Shown piece after piece: positions 21,499-30,602 of a stretch of DNA of 64,000 nucleotides (within the stretch, counting starts at the first letter, position 1; each line of letters starts with the position of its first letter). The notes beneath the pieces were generated by a model. That model was not told where the DNA came from and did not search any database. It worked only from the letters and a program-made list of their open reading frames with translations. A program made the translations under genes and the position numbers. The DNA comes from WTFV01 sp965200895 (GTDB taxonomy: Bacteria > Acidobacteriota > Vicinamibacteria > Vicinamibacterales > UBA8438), in contig CBDAVM010000002.1 of the NCBI GenBank assembly GCA_965200895.1, forward strand, positions 930,001 to 994,000, given 5' to 3'.

Positions 21499-22424
21499 CA
21501 GTGCTGCACCAGATACGAAAAGACCGCCTGCAGATTGTCGTCCGGCGACGTGACCTCCCGGACCACGCCGGCCTCACCGCCGGCCGCCAGCGTCGTCAGT
21601 TCGGTGTAGAAGGCATCCGGCCGATTCGTCTGGGCAACCACCGCACCGTCATGGAGCTGCATGGCGATGACGTGCGGGTAGCCGAGCAGGTGACGCGCGA
21701 GCCGCCGGGGATCGTCGGTCGTGATGCGCACGGTATGGGGGTGTTCATCGATGAGTTCGCGAATCTGGTGCACGTTCCCCTCGGCCAGGATGCGCCCGTT
21801 GTTCAGCAGCAGGATGTTCGACGTCATCAGCTCGATTTCGTGCAGGACGTGGCTCGAGACGACGACGCTGCGCCCTTCCCGCGCCCACGTCCTGATGACG
21901 TCGATCACACGGCGCCGACCGAGCGGGTCGAGCCCCGCGAGCGGCTCGTCGAGCACCAGCAGCTCCGGCTCGTGCGCGATCGCCTGCGCCAGCTTGATGC
22001 GCTGCCGCATGCCCTTGCTGTAGGCGCCGATCTTTCTGCCGGCGGCGTTCGAGAGACCGACAGTGTCGAGTGCGCGTTCCACGGCGCGGGTGGCGCGGCC
22101 GCCCTCGAAGCCGCTCAGTCCGAGCAGCCCCGTCAACCACTCCCGCCCCGTCATCCGCTCGTAGAACGCGTCGTGATCCGGACAGTAGCCGATGCGTCGG
22201 TAGGCGCCGGGATTGCCCCAGATCGGCTCGCCGAGCACCCGCACCTGTCCCTGGCTCGGCTTGAGCTGCCCGGTGACCAGCTTCAGCAACGTCGACTTGC
22301 CCGCGCCGTTGGGCCCGAGCAACCCGCTGATGCCCGGCGGAATCGACACGGTGACGTCGTTGAGTCCGATCACCTGGCCGTACCACTTGGACAGCCCCCG
22401 GGCGGCGATCACCGGCGCGCTCAC
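21498..22424 (-). CDS. ABC transporter ATP-binding protein (second pair)
   Basis: The start is GTG 22424 (SAPVIAARGLSKWYGQ), with GGAGATC upstream and a GTGA four-base overlap with the preceding permease stop; an apparent longer frame upstream is non-coding. 308 residues. Walker A is GLLGPNGAGKSTLLK, signature YSKGMRQRIKLAQAI, Walker B LLVLDEPLAGLDP, and the H-loop is VVSSHVLHEIE. The C-terminal 80 residues form the regulatory extension seen in NatA/CcmA-like importers and exporters. Coupled on both sides to permease genes, so the four ABC genes form one operon of two ATPase/permease pairs. Confidence 0.92.
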   Translation of the reverse strand: MSAPVIAARGLSKWYGQVIGLNDVTVSIPPGISGLLGPNGAGKSTLLKLVTGQLKPSQGQVRVLGEPIWGNPGAYRRIGYCPDHDAFYERMTGREWLTGLLGLSGFEGGRATRAVERALDTVGLSNAAGRKIGAYSKGMRQRIKLAQAIAHEPELLVLDEPLAGLDPLGRRRVIDVIRTWAREGRSVVVSSHVLHEIELMTSNILLLNNGRILAEGNVHQIRELIDEHPHTVRITTDDPRRLARHLLGYPHVIAMQLHDGAVVAQTNRPDAFYTELTTLAAGGEAGVVREVTSPDDNLQAVFSYLVQH

Positions 22425-23260
22425 GCGACGATCTCCACACCCCGCACACGGCGGGCGAGCACCCAGGCGGAAACCGCGATGATCACGGTGACGGCCGCAA
22501 GGGACACGCCCCACGGCGTGTCGTAGCGCGGCTCGACGCGGAAGATGACGTCGCCCACCTGCGCGAGGCTCGCGCCGAACGACACCCACGACAGCCCGGT
22601 GCCGCCGGTGACGCCCCGCAGCGTCTGGAACACCGCCTCGGAGAAGATCACGGCGCCTGCGTACAGGATGCCGACGTAACGCGCGCTCGTGGACAGGGAC
22701 GACAGCGCCAGTACGGTGATCGACGCCAGCAGCACCTGGAGGAACCCGAAGAGCGTTATTGCGGGGATCAGGAAGGCATGCTCCCGCACGAACGACAGGC
22801 TCCCGGTGAACATCGTCTGCAGGACCAGCAGCAGGACCGCGGGGGCCCAGGTCACGAGGGCCACGAACGCCATCACCACGGCCAGTTTGCCGGCGACGTA
22901 CTCCAGGCGCGTCAGCGGCTTGGAGAGGTAGAGCGGCAGCGCGTGCGCGCGCCGGTCGTTGGCGATGAGCCCGGCCCCGACATGGACCGCCACGACGAAG
23001 ACGAAGAACCCCTGCTGGTCCAGGAAGTCCCGGAAGGTCGCCGGCGAGGGCGCGATCACGTCCGCCTGAGGCACGTTGGCGGCGAGGTAGAACATGACCG
23101 CGCGGACGAGGAACTGCAGCCAGGCGAACAGGAGCACGAGCACGAACAGGCGGGCCGAGAACATGCGCCGGATGCCGGCGCCGGCGATGACGGCCCAGGC
23201 CCGGCCGGGCGGCGTCCGGTTCCCCGCGTAGCGCGCGTAGCCGTGGTCGTGGATGGGCAT
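22421..23260 (-). CDS. ABC-2 type transporter permease (first pair)
   Basis: The 279-residue permease starts at ATG 23260, one base overlapping the upstream ATPase stop. It has about six membrane segments (LFVLVLLFAWLQFLVRAVMFYL, GFFVFVVAVHVGAGLI, VVMAFVALVTWAPAVLLLVL, SITVLALSSLSTSARYVG). The region ANDRRAHALPLYLSKPLTRLEYVAGKL matches the cytosolic coupling element of ABC-2 permeases and aligns with VEDRTVTYLFTRPVARR in the second permease, so the two permeases are distant paralogues. Substrate unknown. Confidence 0.87.
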   Translation of the reverse strand: MPIHDHGYARYAGNRTPPGRAWAVIAGAGIRRMFSARLFVLVLLFAWLQFLVRAVMFYLAANVPQADVIAPSPATFRDFLDQQGFFVFVVAVHVGAGLIANDRRAHALPLYLSKPLTRLEYVAGKLAVVMAFVALVTWAPAVLLLVLQTMFTGSLSFVREHAFLIPAITLFGFLQVLLASITVLALSSLSTSARYVGILYAGAVIFSEAVFQTLRGVTGGTGLSWVSFGASLAQVGDVIFRVEPRYDTPWGVSLAAVTVIIAVSAWVLARRVRGVEIVA

Positions 23261-24237
23261 CAGGACTCGCCGATCGCTCGCGCGAAGACGTCCTCCAGAG
23301 TCTGCACGCTCGGGCGCAGGTGGCGCACCTGCACGTCGTACCGCACCGCCAGCGCGAAAAGGTCCCGCGCTCCGCGGTCGTCGCCGATCAGCACCCGCAT
23401 GACGTCGTCGTCCGTGCCGTGGCACTCGATGCCCGCGTCGCGAAGGCCCGTGACGAACCGAGTCGAGTCGCCCTTGACCCGCATCTCGAAGGCGCGGCGG
23501 CTGGTCCCCTTCAGCTCTGCAATCGGACCCTGGGCGACAACGCGTCCCTGGTGCAACACGACCACCCGGCCGCACGTCGCCTCGACGTCCGGCAGCACGT
23601 GCGACGACAGGATCACGTTCACTCCCTTGTGGTCGGCGAGGTCGCGGACCAGAGCCAGCATCTCCTCGCGTCCCCGCGGATCCATGCCGTTCGTCGGTTC
23701 GTCCAGGAACAACAGGTCCGGATCGTGCACGAGCGCCTGGGCCAGCTTGATGCGCTGCTTCATGCCGGTCGAGTAGGTATCGACCGCGCGGTACCGGGCT
23801 TCGCCGAGACCCACGTACTGCAGCACCGCGTGCGCGCGCTGCATGGCGTCGGCCGCCGGCAGACCGGCGAGTCGGCCGCAGTAGGCGACGAAGGTGACGG
23901 CGTTGACGCCCGGAATGTACGCCTCGGACTCCGGCATGTAGCCGAGCCGGGCCCGGATCTGCAGCGGCTGGTCGACGACATCCATGCCGAGCACCTGCAT
24001 CCGGCCGTCGTCGGGTCGAACGAAGCCGAGCAGGGCCTGGAGCAGGGTGCTCTTGCCGGCGCCGTTCGGGCCCAGCAACCCGACCGCACCGGGCTGGAAG
24101 TCCGCGCTTACGGCCTGCAGGGCCTGTCGGCGACCGTAGGTGACGGTAACCGCCTCCAGCCGCGCCGCGGCCGGGACGTCTCCACCGGGATCCGGCGCAC
24201 GGGCCTGCGTGACCGTGTCCTGCGTTGTCTCGTCCAC
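23260..24237 (-). CDS. ABC transporter ATP-binding protein (first pair)
   Basis: 325 residues. Walker A GLLGPNGAGKSTLLQ, signature YSTGMKQRIKLAQAL, Walker B LLFLDEPTNGMDP, H-loop ILSSHVLPDVE. The N-terminal about 28 residues before LEAVTVTYGRRQAL are hydrophilic and not part of the fold. The stop overlaps the permease ATG by one base. It is the first gene of the four-gene ABC operon; an HD-domain gene begins upstream across a 59-base gap. A C-terminal segment (DVQVRHLRPSVQTLEDVFARAIGES) is the usual tail of drug or nitrous-oxide type exporters. Confidence 0.92.
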   Translation of the reverse strand: MDETTQDTVTQARAPDPGGDVPAAARLEAVTVTYGRRQALQAVSADFQPGAVGLLGPNGAGKSTLLQALLGFVRPDDGRMQVLGMDVVDQPLQIRARLGYMPESEAYIPGVNAVTFVAYCGRLAGLPAADAMQRAHAVLQYVGLGEARYRAVDTYSTGMKQRIKLAQALVHDPDLLFLDEPTNGMDPRGREEMLALVRDLADHKGVNVILSSHVLPDVEATCGRVVVLHQGRVVAQGPIAELKGTSRRAFEMRVKGDSTRFVTGLRDAGIECHGTDDDVMRVLIGDDRGARDLFALAVRYDVQVRHLRPSVQTLEDVFARAIGES

Positions 24238-24296
24238 GTCGAACGACTATACGGAACGAGCGACGCGCAGGTTCTGCGGACCGGGATCGGCACGCG

Positions 24297-24866
24297 TCAC
24301 AACGAGCCCCGCAGGCCCAGCGCGTCGGCCTCCGCCCGCAGGAACCCGATGACGTTGGCGATGTGCTCGTCGAGGGGCAACCCGAGCTCCTCCGCGCCCC
24401 TGCGCAGATCGTCGCGGCTGACGGCGCGGGCGAAGGCCTTGTCCTTCATCCGCTTCTTCACCGAGCGGACCTCGAGATCGAGGACGCTCTTCGTCGGCCG
24501 GACCAGCGCCGCGGCCGTGATGAAGCCGGCCAGCTCGTCGCACGCGAACAGGGTATGCTCCAGCCGCGATTCGCGTGGAATACCGCTGTAGTCGGCATGC
24601 GAGAGGATGGCGCGGATCATGTACTCGGGCCAGCCGCGCTCGCGCAGGATCTCGCTGCCGCGAAAGGGATGGTCGGACGCATCCGGCCAGCGCTCGTAGT
24701 CGAAGTCGTGAATCAGTCCGACGATGCCCCAGGCCTCCTCGTCCTCCCCGCCCAGGCGTGCATAGCCGCGGACCGCGGTCTCGACGGCGATCGCGTGCTT
24801 CCGCAGGCCGTCACCGGCAGTGAACTCGGTGAGCAGCGCCCAGGCATCGACCCGCGTCGGCGTCAT
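24297..24866 (-). CDS. HD-domain metal-dependent hydrolase
   Basis: The start ATG 24866 (MTPTRVDAWALL) overlaps the symporter stop by four bases (ATGA). 189 residues. The metal-binding residues are the His of LRKHAIAVE, the HD of GLIHDFDYERWPDASDHP, and a later Asp in ELAGFITAAA context (FACDELAG), in the arrangement of the small YqeK/HDIG-like phosphohydrolases. Likely acts on a nucleotide or other phosphate ester in the cytoplasm; the substrate is unknown. The frame continues upstream but is non-coding. Confidence 0.85.
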   Translation of the reverse strand: MTPTRVDAWALLTEFTAGDGLRKHAIAVETAVRGYARLGGEDEEAWGIVGLIHDFDYERWPDASDHPFRGSEILRERGWPEYMIRAILSHADYSGIPRESRLEHTLFACDELAGFITAAALVRPTKSVLDLEVRSVKKRMKDKAFARAVSRDDLRRGAEELGLPLDEHIANVIGFLRAEADALGLRGSL

Positions 24867-26194
24867 GATCCGCCTCTGGCCGCCGCGCCGGCGAGACCGT
24901 TGAGGGCGGTCGGGCTCAACTGCCCCTCGCTCGACGCCACGACCGTGGCGACCGCCGCGTCGCCGGTGATGTTGGTCGCCGTCCGACACATGTCGAGAAT
25001 CCGGTCGACGCCGAAGATCAGGGCGATGCCGGCGGGCGGCACGCCGATCGCCTCGAGCACGATGACCAGCATGACGATGCCGGCGCTCGGCACCGCGGCC
25101 GTCCCGATGGACGCCAGCAGCGCGGTGAAGACGATGGTCGCCTGCGCCCCGACATCAAGCGCGATGCCGAGGGTCTGCGCGATGAACACCGCCGCCACCG
25201 ACATGTAGACGGCGGTCCCGTCCATGTTGATGGTGGCCCCGAGCGGAAGCGCGAACGAGGCGACCTCCTCCGACACTCCCAGGTCGCGCTCGGCGGTCTC
25301 CATGGTGACCGGCAGGGTCGCCGCGCTCGACGACGTCGAGAAAGCGACCAGTTGCGCCGGCGCGATGCCGCGCAGGAAGCGCACCGGCGGGAGCGGCGTG
25401 AAGAACCGCAGCAGCAGCGGATAGGTCAGGAACGCGTGGATGGCCAGTCCGACCAGCACCGTGAGGGTGTAGAGGCCGAGCGCACCGAGCAATTGCGCCA
25501 CGTCGGCCGGGTCGTCACCCGCGACGGTCGTGATGGTGCCGGCGATCAGTGCGAACACGCCGATCGGCGCCACCTTCAGGATCAACCCCACGATGGCGAT
25601 GATCGCGGCGTTGAGACTCTCGAACAGGTCGAGCAGCGGTTGGGCCCGCGGGCGGGGAATCTGCATGAGGGCCACGCCGAGCAGGAACGCCACGAAAACC
25701 ACGCTGAGCATCGCCCGATTGTTCACGGCTGCGCCCAGGATGTTCTCGGGCACCATGTCGACGAGCGGCTGGAGCGGCCCGGCGTCCATGGCCTGATCGA
25801 TGGCCGCCTGCCGGTCGGCCAGGTCTCCCTGGTAGGTCTGCTGCAGACTCGTGCGGAGGCTCTCCGGAATCGACGCGCCCGGCTGAATCAGATTGACGAG
25901 GACGAGACCGATGACCAGGGCCACCAGGGTCGTGGCCAGGTAGATGGCGATCGTCTTGCCGCCGATCCGGGACAGCTTCTGCAGATCGGCCAGCGACGCC
26001 ACTCCGGTAACGAGCGACGCCAGCACCAGGGGCACCGCGATCAGGAGCAGCAGGCGCATGAAGATCGTGCCGAACGGCGCAATCCAGTCGCCGGTGAACC
26101 CGCCCCAGCCGGCAAGCGCCGCGATGATGCCGTAGACGATGCCCAGCCCCAGCGCGATCAGAATCCGCCAGTGTGTCCGTTCATGCCAGTTCAT
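24863..26194 (-). CDS. dicarboxylate/amino-acid:cation symporter (DAACS family)
   Basis: 443 residues with eight or more membrane segments. The family hallmarks are the serine-rich hairpin (FSTSSSAATLPVTMETAE) and the cation-binding NMDGTAVYMSVAAVFIAQ, followed by the second hairpin region AVPSAGIVMLVIVLEAIGVP and DRILDMCRTATNITGDA. These place it with GltP/DctA/GltPh. It imports glutamate, aspartate or C4-dicarboxylates with Na+ or H+; which one cannot be read with certainty, although the Arg/Asp pattern in CRTATNITGD near the C-terminus is shared with aspartate/glutamate carriers. It lies five bases after tsaD. Confidence 0.92.
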   Translation of the reverse strand: MNWHERTHWRILIALGLGIVYGIIAALAGWGGFTGDWIAPFGTIFMRLLLLIAVPLVLASLVTGVASLADLQKLSRIGGKTIAIYLATTLVALVIGLVLVNLIQPGASIPESLRTSLQQTYQGDLADRQAAIDQAMDAGPLQPLVDMVPENILGAAVNNRAMLSVVFVAFLLGVALMQIPRPRAQPLLDLFESLNAAIIAIVGLILKVAPIGVFALIAGTITTVAGDDPADVAQLLGALGLYTLTVLVGLAIHAFLTYPLLLRFFTPLPPVRFLRGIAPAQLVAFSTSSSAATLPVTMETAERDLGVSEEVASFALPLGATINMDGTAVYMSVAAVFIAQTLGIALDVGAQATIVFTALLASIGTAAVPSAGIVMLVIVLEAIGVPPAGIALIFGVDRILDMCRTATNITGDAAVATVVASSEGQLSPTALNGLAGAAARGGS

Positions 26195-26199
26195 GGCGT

Positions 26200-27390
26200 C
26201 TACTTTATCGCGCCGGGAACGCGGCGGCGTGCCTCCGGGCGCCGTGGTCGTTCCCCCTGCTGCGGGTCGGGCGCCTTGTCGAGCGGCAGCGACGCGGAGG
26301 CGTTCAGATCCAGCGGCGCCGTGACCCCGGCATGCAGCCGCCGCAATCCCGCCGCCCCGATCATCGCCGCGTTGTCGGTCGCCAGCGCCAACGACGGCAG
26401 AAACAGCGGCAGTCCTGCCCGTTCGGCCCGCGCTGCGGCGTCCGCGCGCAGCCGGGCGTTGGCCGAGACCCCGCCGGAGATGCCCACGCTGCAGGCCCCG
26501 AACCGCCGCGCGGCCAGGAAGGTCCGGTCGAGGAGCGTCCTCACGACCACGCGCTGGAAGCTGGCGCAGATCCCCGCGATCTCGCTGTCCGGCAGCCTGC
26601 CGTCGCGGCCCAGGATCTCGCGCCGGCGTTGTACGTGACGCTTCACCGCCGTCTTCAGCCCGCTGAAGCTGAACTCGAGCTGCCGGCCGCTGCGGATCTC
26701 GGCCAGCCCCGCGGGACGCGTCATCGCAGGACCGGCGTTGCGGTCGTCGTGGGTCATCCGGGCGAAGGGAAAATCAACGGCGCGGTCGTCGCCGGTGCGC
26801 GCGAGGCGGTCAATCACCGGCCCCCCCGGATACTCGAGGCCGAGCAGCGACGCGACCTTGTCGTAGGCCTCGCCGGCCGCGTCGTCGCGGGTGCGGCCGA
26901 TCAGCCGATGCGACAGTCCTTCGTCGTCCGCGGCGCTCGTCAGATACAGGTTGGTGTGCCCGCCGGAGACGACCAGCACGACGGCCGGCAGTGGCATTCG
27001 CCCGCCCTCGACCACCAGCGATTCGATATGCCCGGCGAGGTGCTGGACCGGCACCAGCGGCACGTCGAGCGAGGCGGCGAGCGCCTTGCCGAAGGCGACA
27101 CCGACGAGCAGCGAGCCGACCAGTCCCGGTCCCTGGGTGACCGCGATTGCATCGACGTCGGACCATTCCACGCCGGCATCCCGGAGCGCGCGCTCGACCA
27201 CGCCGCAGATGTCGCGTACGTGCTGTCGCGACGCGAGTTCGGGAACGACGCCGCCCCACTCCCGATGGATGTCCACCTGCGAGGCAACCACGTTGGACCG
27301 CACGGTCCATGGCCGGGCCGGATTCCCCGAATCGGACACGATCGCTGCGGCCGTCTCGTCGCAGGAAGTCTCGATGGCGAGGATGTTCAT
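26200..27390 (-). CDS. tsaD: tRNA N6-adenosine threonylcarbamoyltransferase
   Basis: TsaD, with TsaB and TsaE, transfers threonylcarbamoyl to A37 of ANN-decoding tRNAs. MNILAIETSCDETAAAIV is the classic opening, followed by HREWGGVVPELASRQH and the metal-binding HLAGHIES, then VVSGGHTNLY and GISGGVSANARLR. 396 residues from ATG 27390, longer than the usual about 340; the excess is partly a basic, Arg-rich tail (QGERPRRPEARRRVPGAIK). mtnA ends 15 bases upstream and the symporter follows, so it is in an operon. TsaB and TsaE genes are not in the window. Confidence 0.95.
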   Translation of the reverse strand: MNILAIETSCDETAAAIVSDSGNPARPWTVRSNVVASQVDIHREWGGVVPELASRQHVRDICGVVERALRDAGVEWSDVDAIAVTQGPGLVGSLLVGVAFGKALAASLDVPLVPVQHLAGHIESLVVEGGRMPLPAVVLVVSGGHTNLYLTSAADDEGLSHRLIGRTRDDAAGEAYDKVASLLGLEYPGGPVIDRLARTGDDRAVDFPFARMTHDDRNAGPAMTRPAGLAEIRSGRQLEFSFSGLKTAVKRHVQRRREILGRDGRLPDSEIAGICASFQRVVVRTLLDRTFLAARRFGACSVGISGGVSANARLRADAAARAERAGLPLFLPSLALATDNAAMIGAAGLRRLHAGVTAPLDLNASASLPLDKAPDPQQGERPRRPEARRRVPGAIK

Positions 27391-27404
27391 CGGATGCAAC
27401 CGAA

Positions 27405-28451
27405 TCAGTCCCGCCGGCAGACCGCGGCCAGGCTCTCACCGTACGGCGGCCGGCAGATCCCCCGCTCGGTGACGATGCCGGCCACGAACCGGTGAGGCGT
27501 CACGTCGAAGGCCGGATTCCAGACGCCGACGCCCTCCGCCGCCACCCGCGAAGAGCCGACGTGCGTCACCTCTCGCGCACTCCGTTCCTCGATCGGGATG
27601 CCGTCCCCGTCGGCAGTCGCCAAATCTATCGTCGAGGTCGGTGCGGCGACGTAGAACGGTACGTCGTGCTCACGCGCCAGCACCGCCACCGTATAGGTGC
27701 CTATCTTGTTGGCCACGTCTCCGTTCGCGGCGATCCGGTCCGCGCCGACGACGACGACGTCCACCTTGCCGCCCCGGAACAGCGACCCGGCCATGCCGTC
27801 GGTCACGACGGTCGTGTCAATGCCATCCCGCAGCAGCTCCCACGCGGTCAACCGGCTGCCCTGCAGGAAGGGCCGTGTCTCATCGGCGTACACGGCGATC
27901 CGCTTGCCGCCCTCCACCGCCGCGCGGATCACCCCCAGCGCGGTACCATAGCCGCCGGTGGCCAGCGCGCCGGCGTTGCAGTGCGTGAGAACCCGCCCCT
28001 CGTCGGGCAGCAGCGCCGCCCCGTGCCCGCCCAGCGCCCGACAGCCGGCCACGTCCTCGTCGTGGATGCGCCCGGCCTCGGCCACCAGCATCCCACCGAT
28101 CTCGTCGGGTGAGCGACCCGCCCGCACCGCCTCCGAGAACACGCCCTTGATGCGGTCGATGGCCCGGAACAGGTTGACCGCGGTAGGCCGCGTACCGGCC
28201 ATCAGGTCGCAGAGCCGGTAGAACTCGGCGGCGAGCGCCGCGCTCCCCTTCGCCCGGCTCCTCGTCACGCCGAGGGCCAGTCCCATCGCCGCCGCGACGC
28301 CGATCGCGGGTGCGCCGCGGATCACCATCTTCTCGATGGCCCGGGCCACCTCGCGGGCGGTGCGCGCCTCGACGTAGACCTCCTGCCTCGGCAGCTTGCG
28401 CTGATCGACCATGACGACGCGGTCGTCCCGCCAGGCCACGGTGGGAAGCAT
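27405..28451 (-). CDS. mtnA: S-methyl-5-thioribose-1-phosphate isomerase
   Basis: MtnA converts 5-methylthioribose-1-phosphate to the ribulose form in methionine salvage. Diagnostic segments: IRGAPAIGVAAAMGLALG, THCNAGALATGGYGTALGVIR (catalytic Cys), YADETRPFLQGSRLTAWEL and VVGADRIAANGDVANKIGTY (catalytic Asp). The start ATG 28451 (MLPTVAWRDDRVVMVDQ) is the usual MtnA start; the longer frame to 28523 is not. 348 residues. No other mtn gene is nearby. It sits between the nucleoside transporter and tsaD, all minus strand. Confidence 0.95.
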   Translation of the reverse strand: MLPTVAWRDDRVVMVDQRKLPRQEVYVEARTAREVARAIEKMVIRGAPAIGVAAAMGLALGVTRSRAKGSAALAAEFYRLCDLMAGTRPTAVNLFRAIDRIKGVFSEAVRAGRSPDEIGGMLVAEAGRIHDEDVAGCRALGGHGAALLPDEGRVLTHCNAGALATGGYGTALGVIRAAVEGGKRIAVYADETRPFLQGSRLTAWELLRDGIDTTVVTDGMAGSLFRGGKVDVVVVGADRIAANGDVANKIGTYTVAVLAREHDVPFYVAAPTSTIDLATADGDGIPIEERSAREVTHVGSSRVAAEGVGVWNPAFDVTPHRFVAGIVTERGICRPPYGESLAAVCRRD

Positions 28452-28602
28452 GGCGGGATCATAGCCGCGATTGAAGACCCCGATGTCGACATCGGGCTGG
28501 GAGCTTGCGCCGCAGAAACGCAACGGAGTGAATTCGGCGGCGCAGGTCCCGGGGCGGTGGAGCCGGGGCCGAACACGGAGCCTTGCGACGGGTTCGGCGG
28601 CG

Positions 28603-29928
28603 CTACAGCAGGACAGCGGCCACCGAGGCGTTGATCAGGGTCGCCATGAATCCGGCCAGCAGGGCGCGGGCGCTCAGGCGCGCCAGGTCGCCCCGGCGCT
28701 CGGGCGCCATGCTGCCGATCCCGCCCAGCACGATACCGATGGAGCCGAAGTTGGCGAAGCCGGTCAACGCGTAGGCGGACAGCGTGTGGGCGCGGTCGCT
28801 GATCGTGCCGGCGTACTCGCTGCTCAGCTTGATGTAGGCGACGAACTCGTTGGTCACGAGCTTGGTGCCGAGCAGGTCCGCCACCGCCGCAATGTCGCCG
28901 GCGGGCACGCCGACGAGCGCCGCCACCGGCGCGAAGACCACGGCGAAGATGGCCGCCATCGAAAGTCCGGGCCGGACGAGGCCCAGCAGGTAATCGAACA
29001 TGGCGATGAACGCCAGGAAGGCGATCAGCATCGCCGTCACGTTGAAGGCCAGCTGCATGCCGCTGGAGGCGCCCCCGGCCGCCGCGTCGATCACGTTGAC
29101 GTGTTCCCGGCGGGTATCGACGACCACCCGGCCGGCGGTCACCGGCGCGCCGGTCTCCGGGAGCAGGATCTTGGCCAGGTAGAGCCCGCACGGAGCGGCC
29201 ATGACGCTGGTCGTCAGCATCGCAACCGGATCCGCGCCCAGGCCGACGTAGATGGCGAACATGCTGCCGGCGATGGTCGCCAGCCCGCCGGTCATCAGCG
29301 CCAGCAGCTCCGACTGCGTCATCCGCGCGATGTACGGGCGGACGATGATCGGCGCCTCGGTCTGTCCCATGAAGACGTTGGCCGCCGCAGCCAGCGTCTC
29401 GGCCCCGCTCGTGCCCATCAGCGGCATCATGGCGCGGGCCATCAGCCGCACCGCCGCCTGCAGCACGCCGAGGTGGTACAGCACGGTGAAGACCGACGAG
29501 ACGAAGATGATGATCGGGAAGGCCGAGAAGGCCAGCACCAGACCGTTGGAGAACCGTTCGCCCATCGCCGCCGGATCGGCGAGGACACCGAAGACGAACT
29601 GCGCCCCGACGCTGGTGAATTCCAGGAAGCGGGTGACGACGGCGGCCAGCGCGGAGAACAGCGCGTAGCCCGGCCGGACGCCGCCGACGGCGAACTTCAG
29701 AATCAGTACCGCCAGGAAGACCTGCAGGCCGAAACCCCAGGCGACGCTGCGCCAGCGGATGGCCGCCACGTCGGCCGAGCAGGCCACCGCGGTCAGGATG
29801 AACGCCGCGATGCCCATGAGGGCGCGCAGGCGTCCCGGCAGCCAGTCCTGCAGTGCGAAGGCCGCGAGCGCCAGCAGGACGGCGATCGCGGCCGCGACGG
29901 CGCGCATCCGCCGGCTCTCGTGCACCAT
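28603..29928 (-). CDS. concentrative nucleoside transporter (NupC/CNT family)
   Basis: 441 residues from ATG 29928, which has CGGAGGCG 12-15 bases upstream; the Arg-rich frame further upstream is non-coding. Family motifs: GQTEAPIIVRPYI, VTNEFVAYIKLS, and the C-terminal SAYALTGFANFGSIGIVLGGIG. It has about ten membrane segments. CNT carriers import nucleosides with Na+ or H+. The neighbouring mtnA in methionine/adenosine salvage fits a role in taking up purine nucleosides, but that is only context. An intergenic gap of 151 bases to mtnA suggests separate expression is possible. Confidence 0.93.
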   Translation of the reverse strand: MVHESRRMRAVAAAIAVLLALAAFALQDWLPGRLRALMGIAAFILTAVACSADVAAIRWRSVAWGFGLQVFLAVLILKFAVGGVRPGYALFSALAAVVTRFLEFTSVGAQFVFGVLADPAAMGERFSNGLVLAFSAFPIIIFVSSVFTVLYHLGVLQAAVRLMARAMMPLMGTSGAETLAAAANVFMGQTEAPIIVRPYIARMTQSELLALMTGGLATIAGSMFAIYVGLGADPVAMLTTSVMAAPCGLYLAKILLPETGAPVTAGRVVVDTRREHVNVIDAAAGGASSGMQLAFNVTAMLIAFLAFIAMFDYLLGLVRPGLSMAAIFAVVFAPVAALVGVPAGDIAAVADLLGTKLVTNEFVAYIKLSSEYAGTISDRAHTLSAYALTGFANFGSIGIVLGGIGSMAPERRGDLARLSARALLAGFMATLINASVAAVLL

Positions 29929-30111
29929 GTCCACACGCCTCCGTTCCCGGCTGGCCCGGCGTCGTTTGCGGCAGCGCCGTTTCCGGTCCCGCAGACGCCG
30001 GGTCCACAAGCCTATCCCGTCGCCGGAACCTGATGCCACCCGACGCCGGAACTCCGGCAGCCGGCTGCTATACTGGCGGGCCCGCCGCGGATCGCCACCG
30101 ACGGAAATCCC

Positions 30112-30564
30112 GTGACCGACGCCGTGCTCTCGTTCGCCGTCGTCCTGCTCTCCTTCGGGGCCACTGCCGCCTGGCTCTCACTCGGCGCCTGGAGGGCCGA
30201 ACCGACCAGCGGCCAGCGCCTGGTCGCCGAGTTGCGGCTCGCCCAGTTCGCGGCGCTGCTGCTGACGCTCACGGCCGCCGTTCCCATGGGCTTCGCACTC
30301 GCGCACGACGACGTGACCGGGACCGGCCTCGTCGTGGCCATCGCCGCCGCGTGCTTTGCGGTCGCAGCCCTGGTCACCACCTGGGAACCGGTTCGGGCGC
30401 TGACGGCGTTGGCCGCGGCCTGGGGAGCACACGCGGCGGCCGGCCTCGCGCACGCTGCCGGGCTGCTGCCGCCGGAGATCGTTCCCGGCTGGTATCCACC
30501 CGCGTCGGCAACCTACGACGTGCTCATGGCGGTGCTCTGCTACCTGCCCGTCGTGCGGCGCTGA
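30112..30564 (+). CDS. small membrane protein of unknown function
   Basis: The 150-residue product starts at GTG 30112. Four hydrophobic segments are visible: VLSFAVVLLSFGATAAWLSL, FAALLLTLTAAVPMGFAL, LVVAIAAACFAVAALVT, and ALTALAAAWGAHAAAGLA. No cysteine or catalytic motif stands out. A TATACT sequence about 45 bases upstream could be its -10 box. I do not recognise the family. It is followed by the DinB-like gene at a 38-base distance, so both may be co-transcribed. Confidence 0.7.
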   Translation: MTDAVLSFAVVLLSFGATAAWLSLGAWRAEPTSGQRLVAELRLAQFAALLLTLTAAVPMGFALAHDDVTGTGLVVAIAAACFAVAALVTTWEPVRALTALAAAWGAHAAAGLAHAAGLLPPEIVPGWYPPASATYDVLMAVLCYLPVVRR

Positions 30565-30602
30565 GGCGCGGATGGCTGCTGCCTGCTGCTAAGCTGTGCA
30601 GC

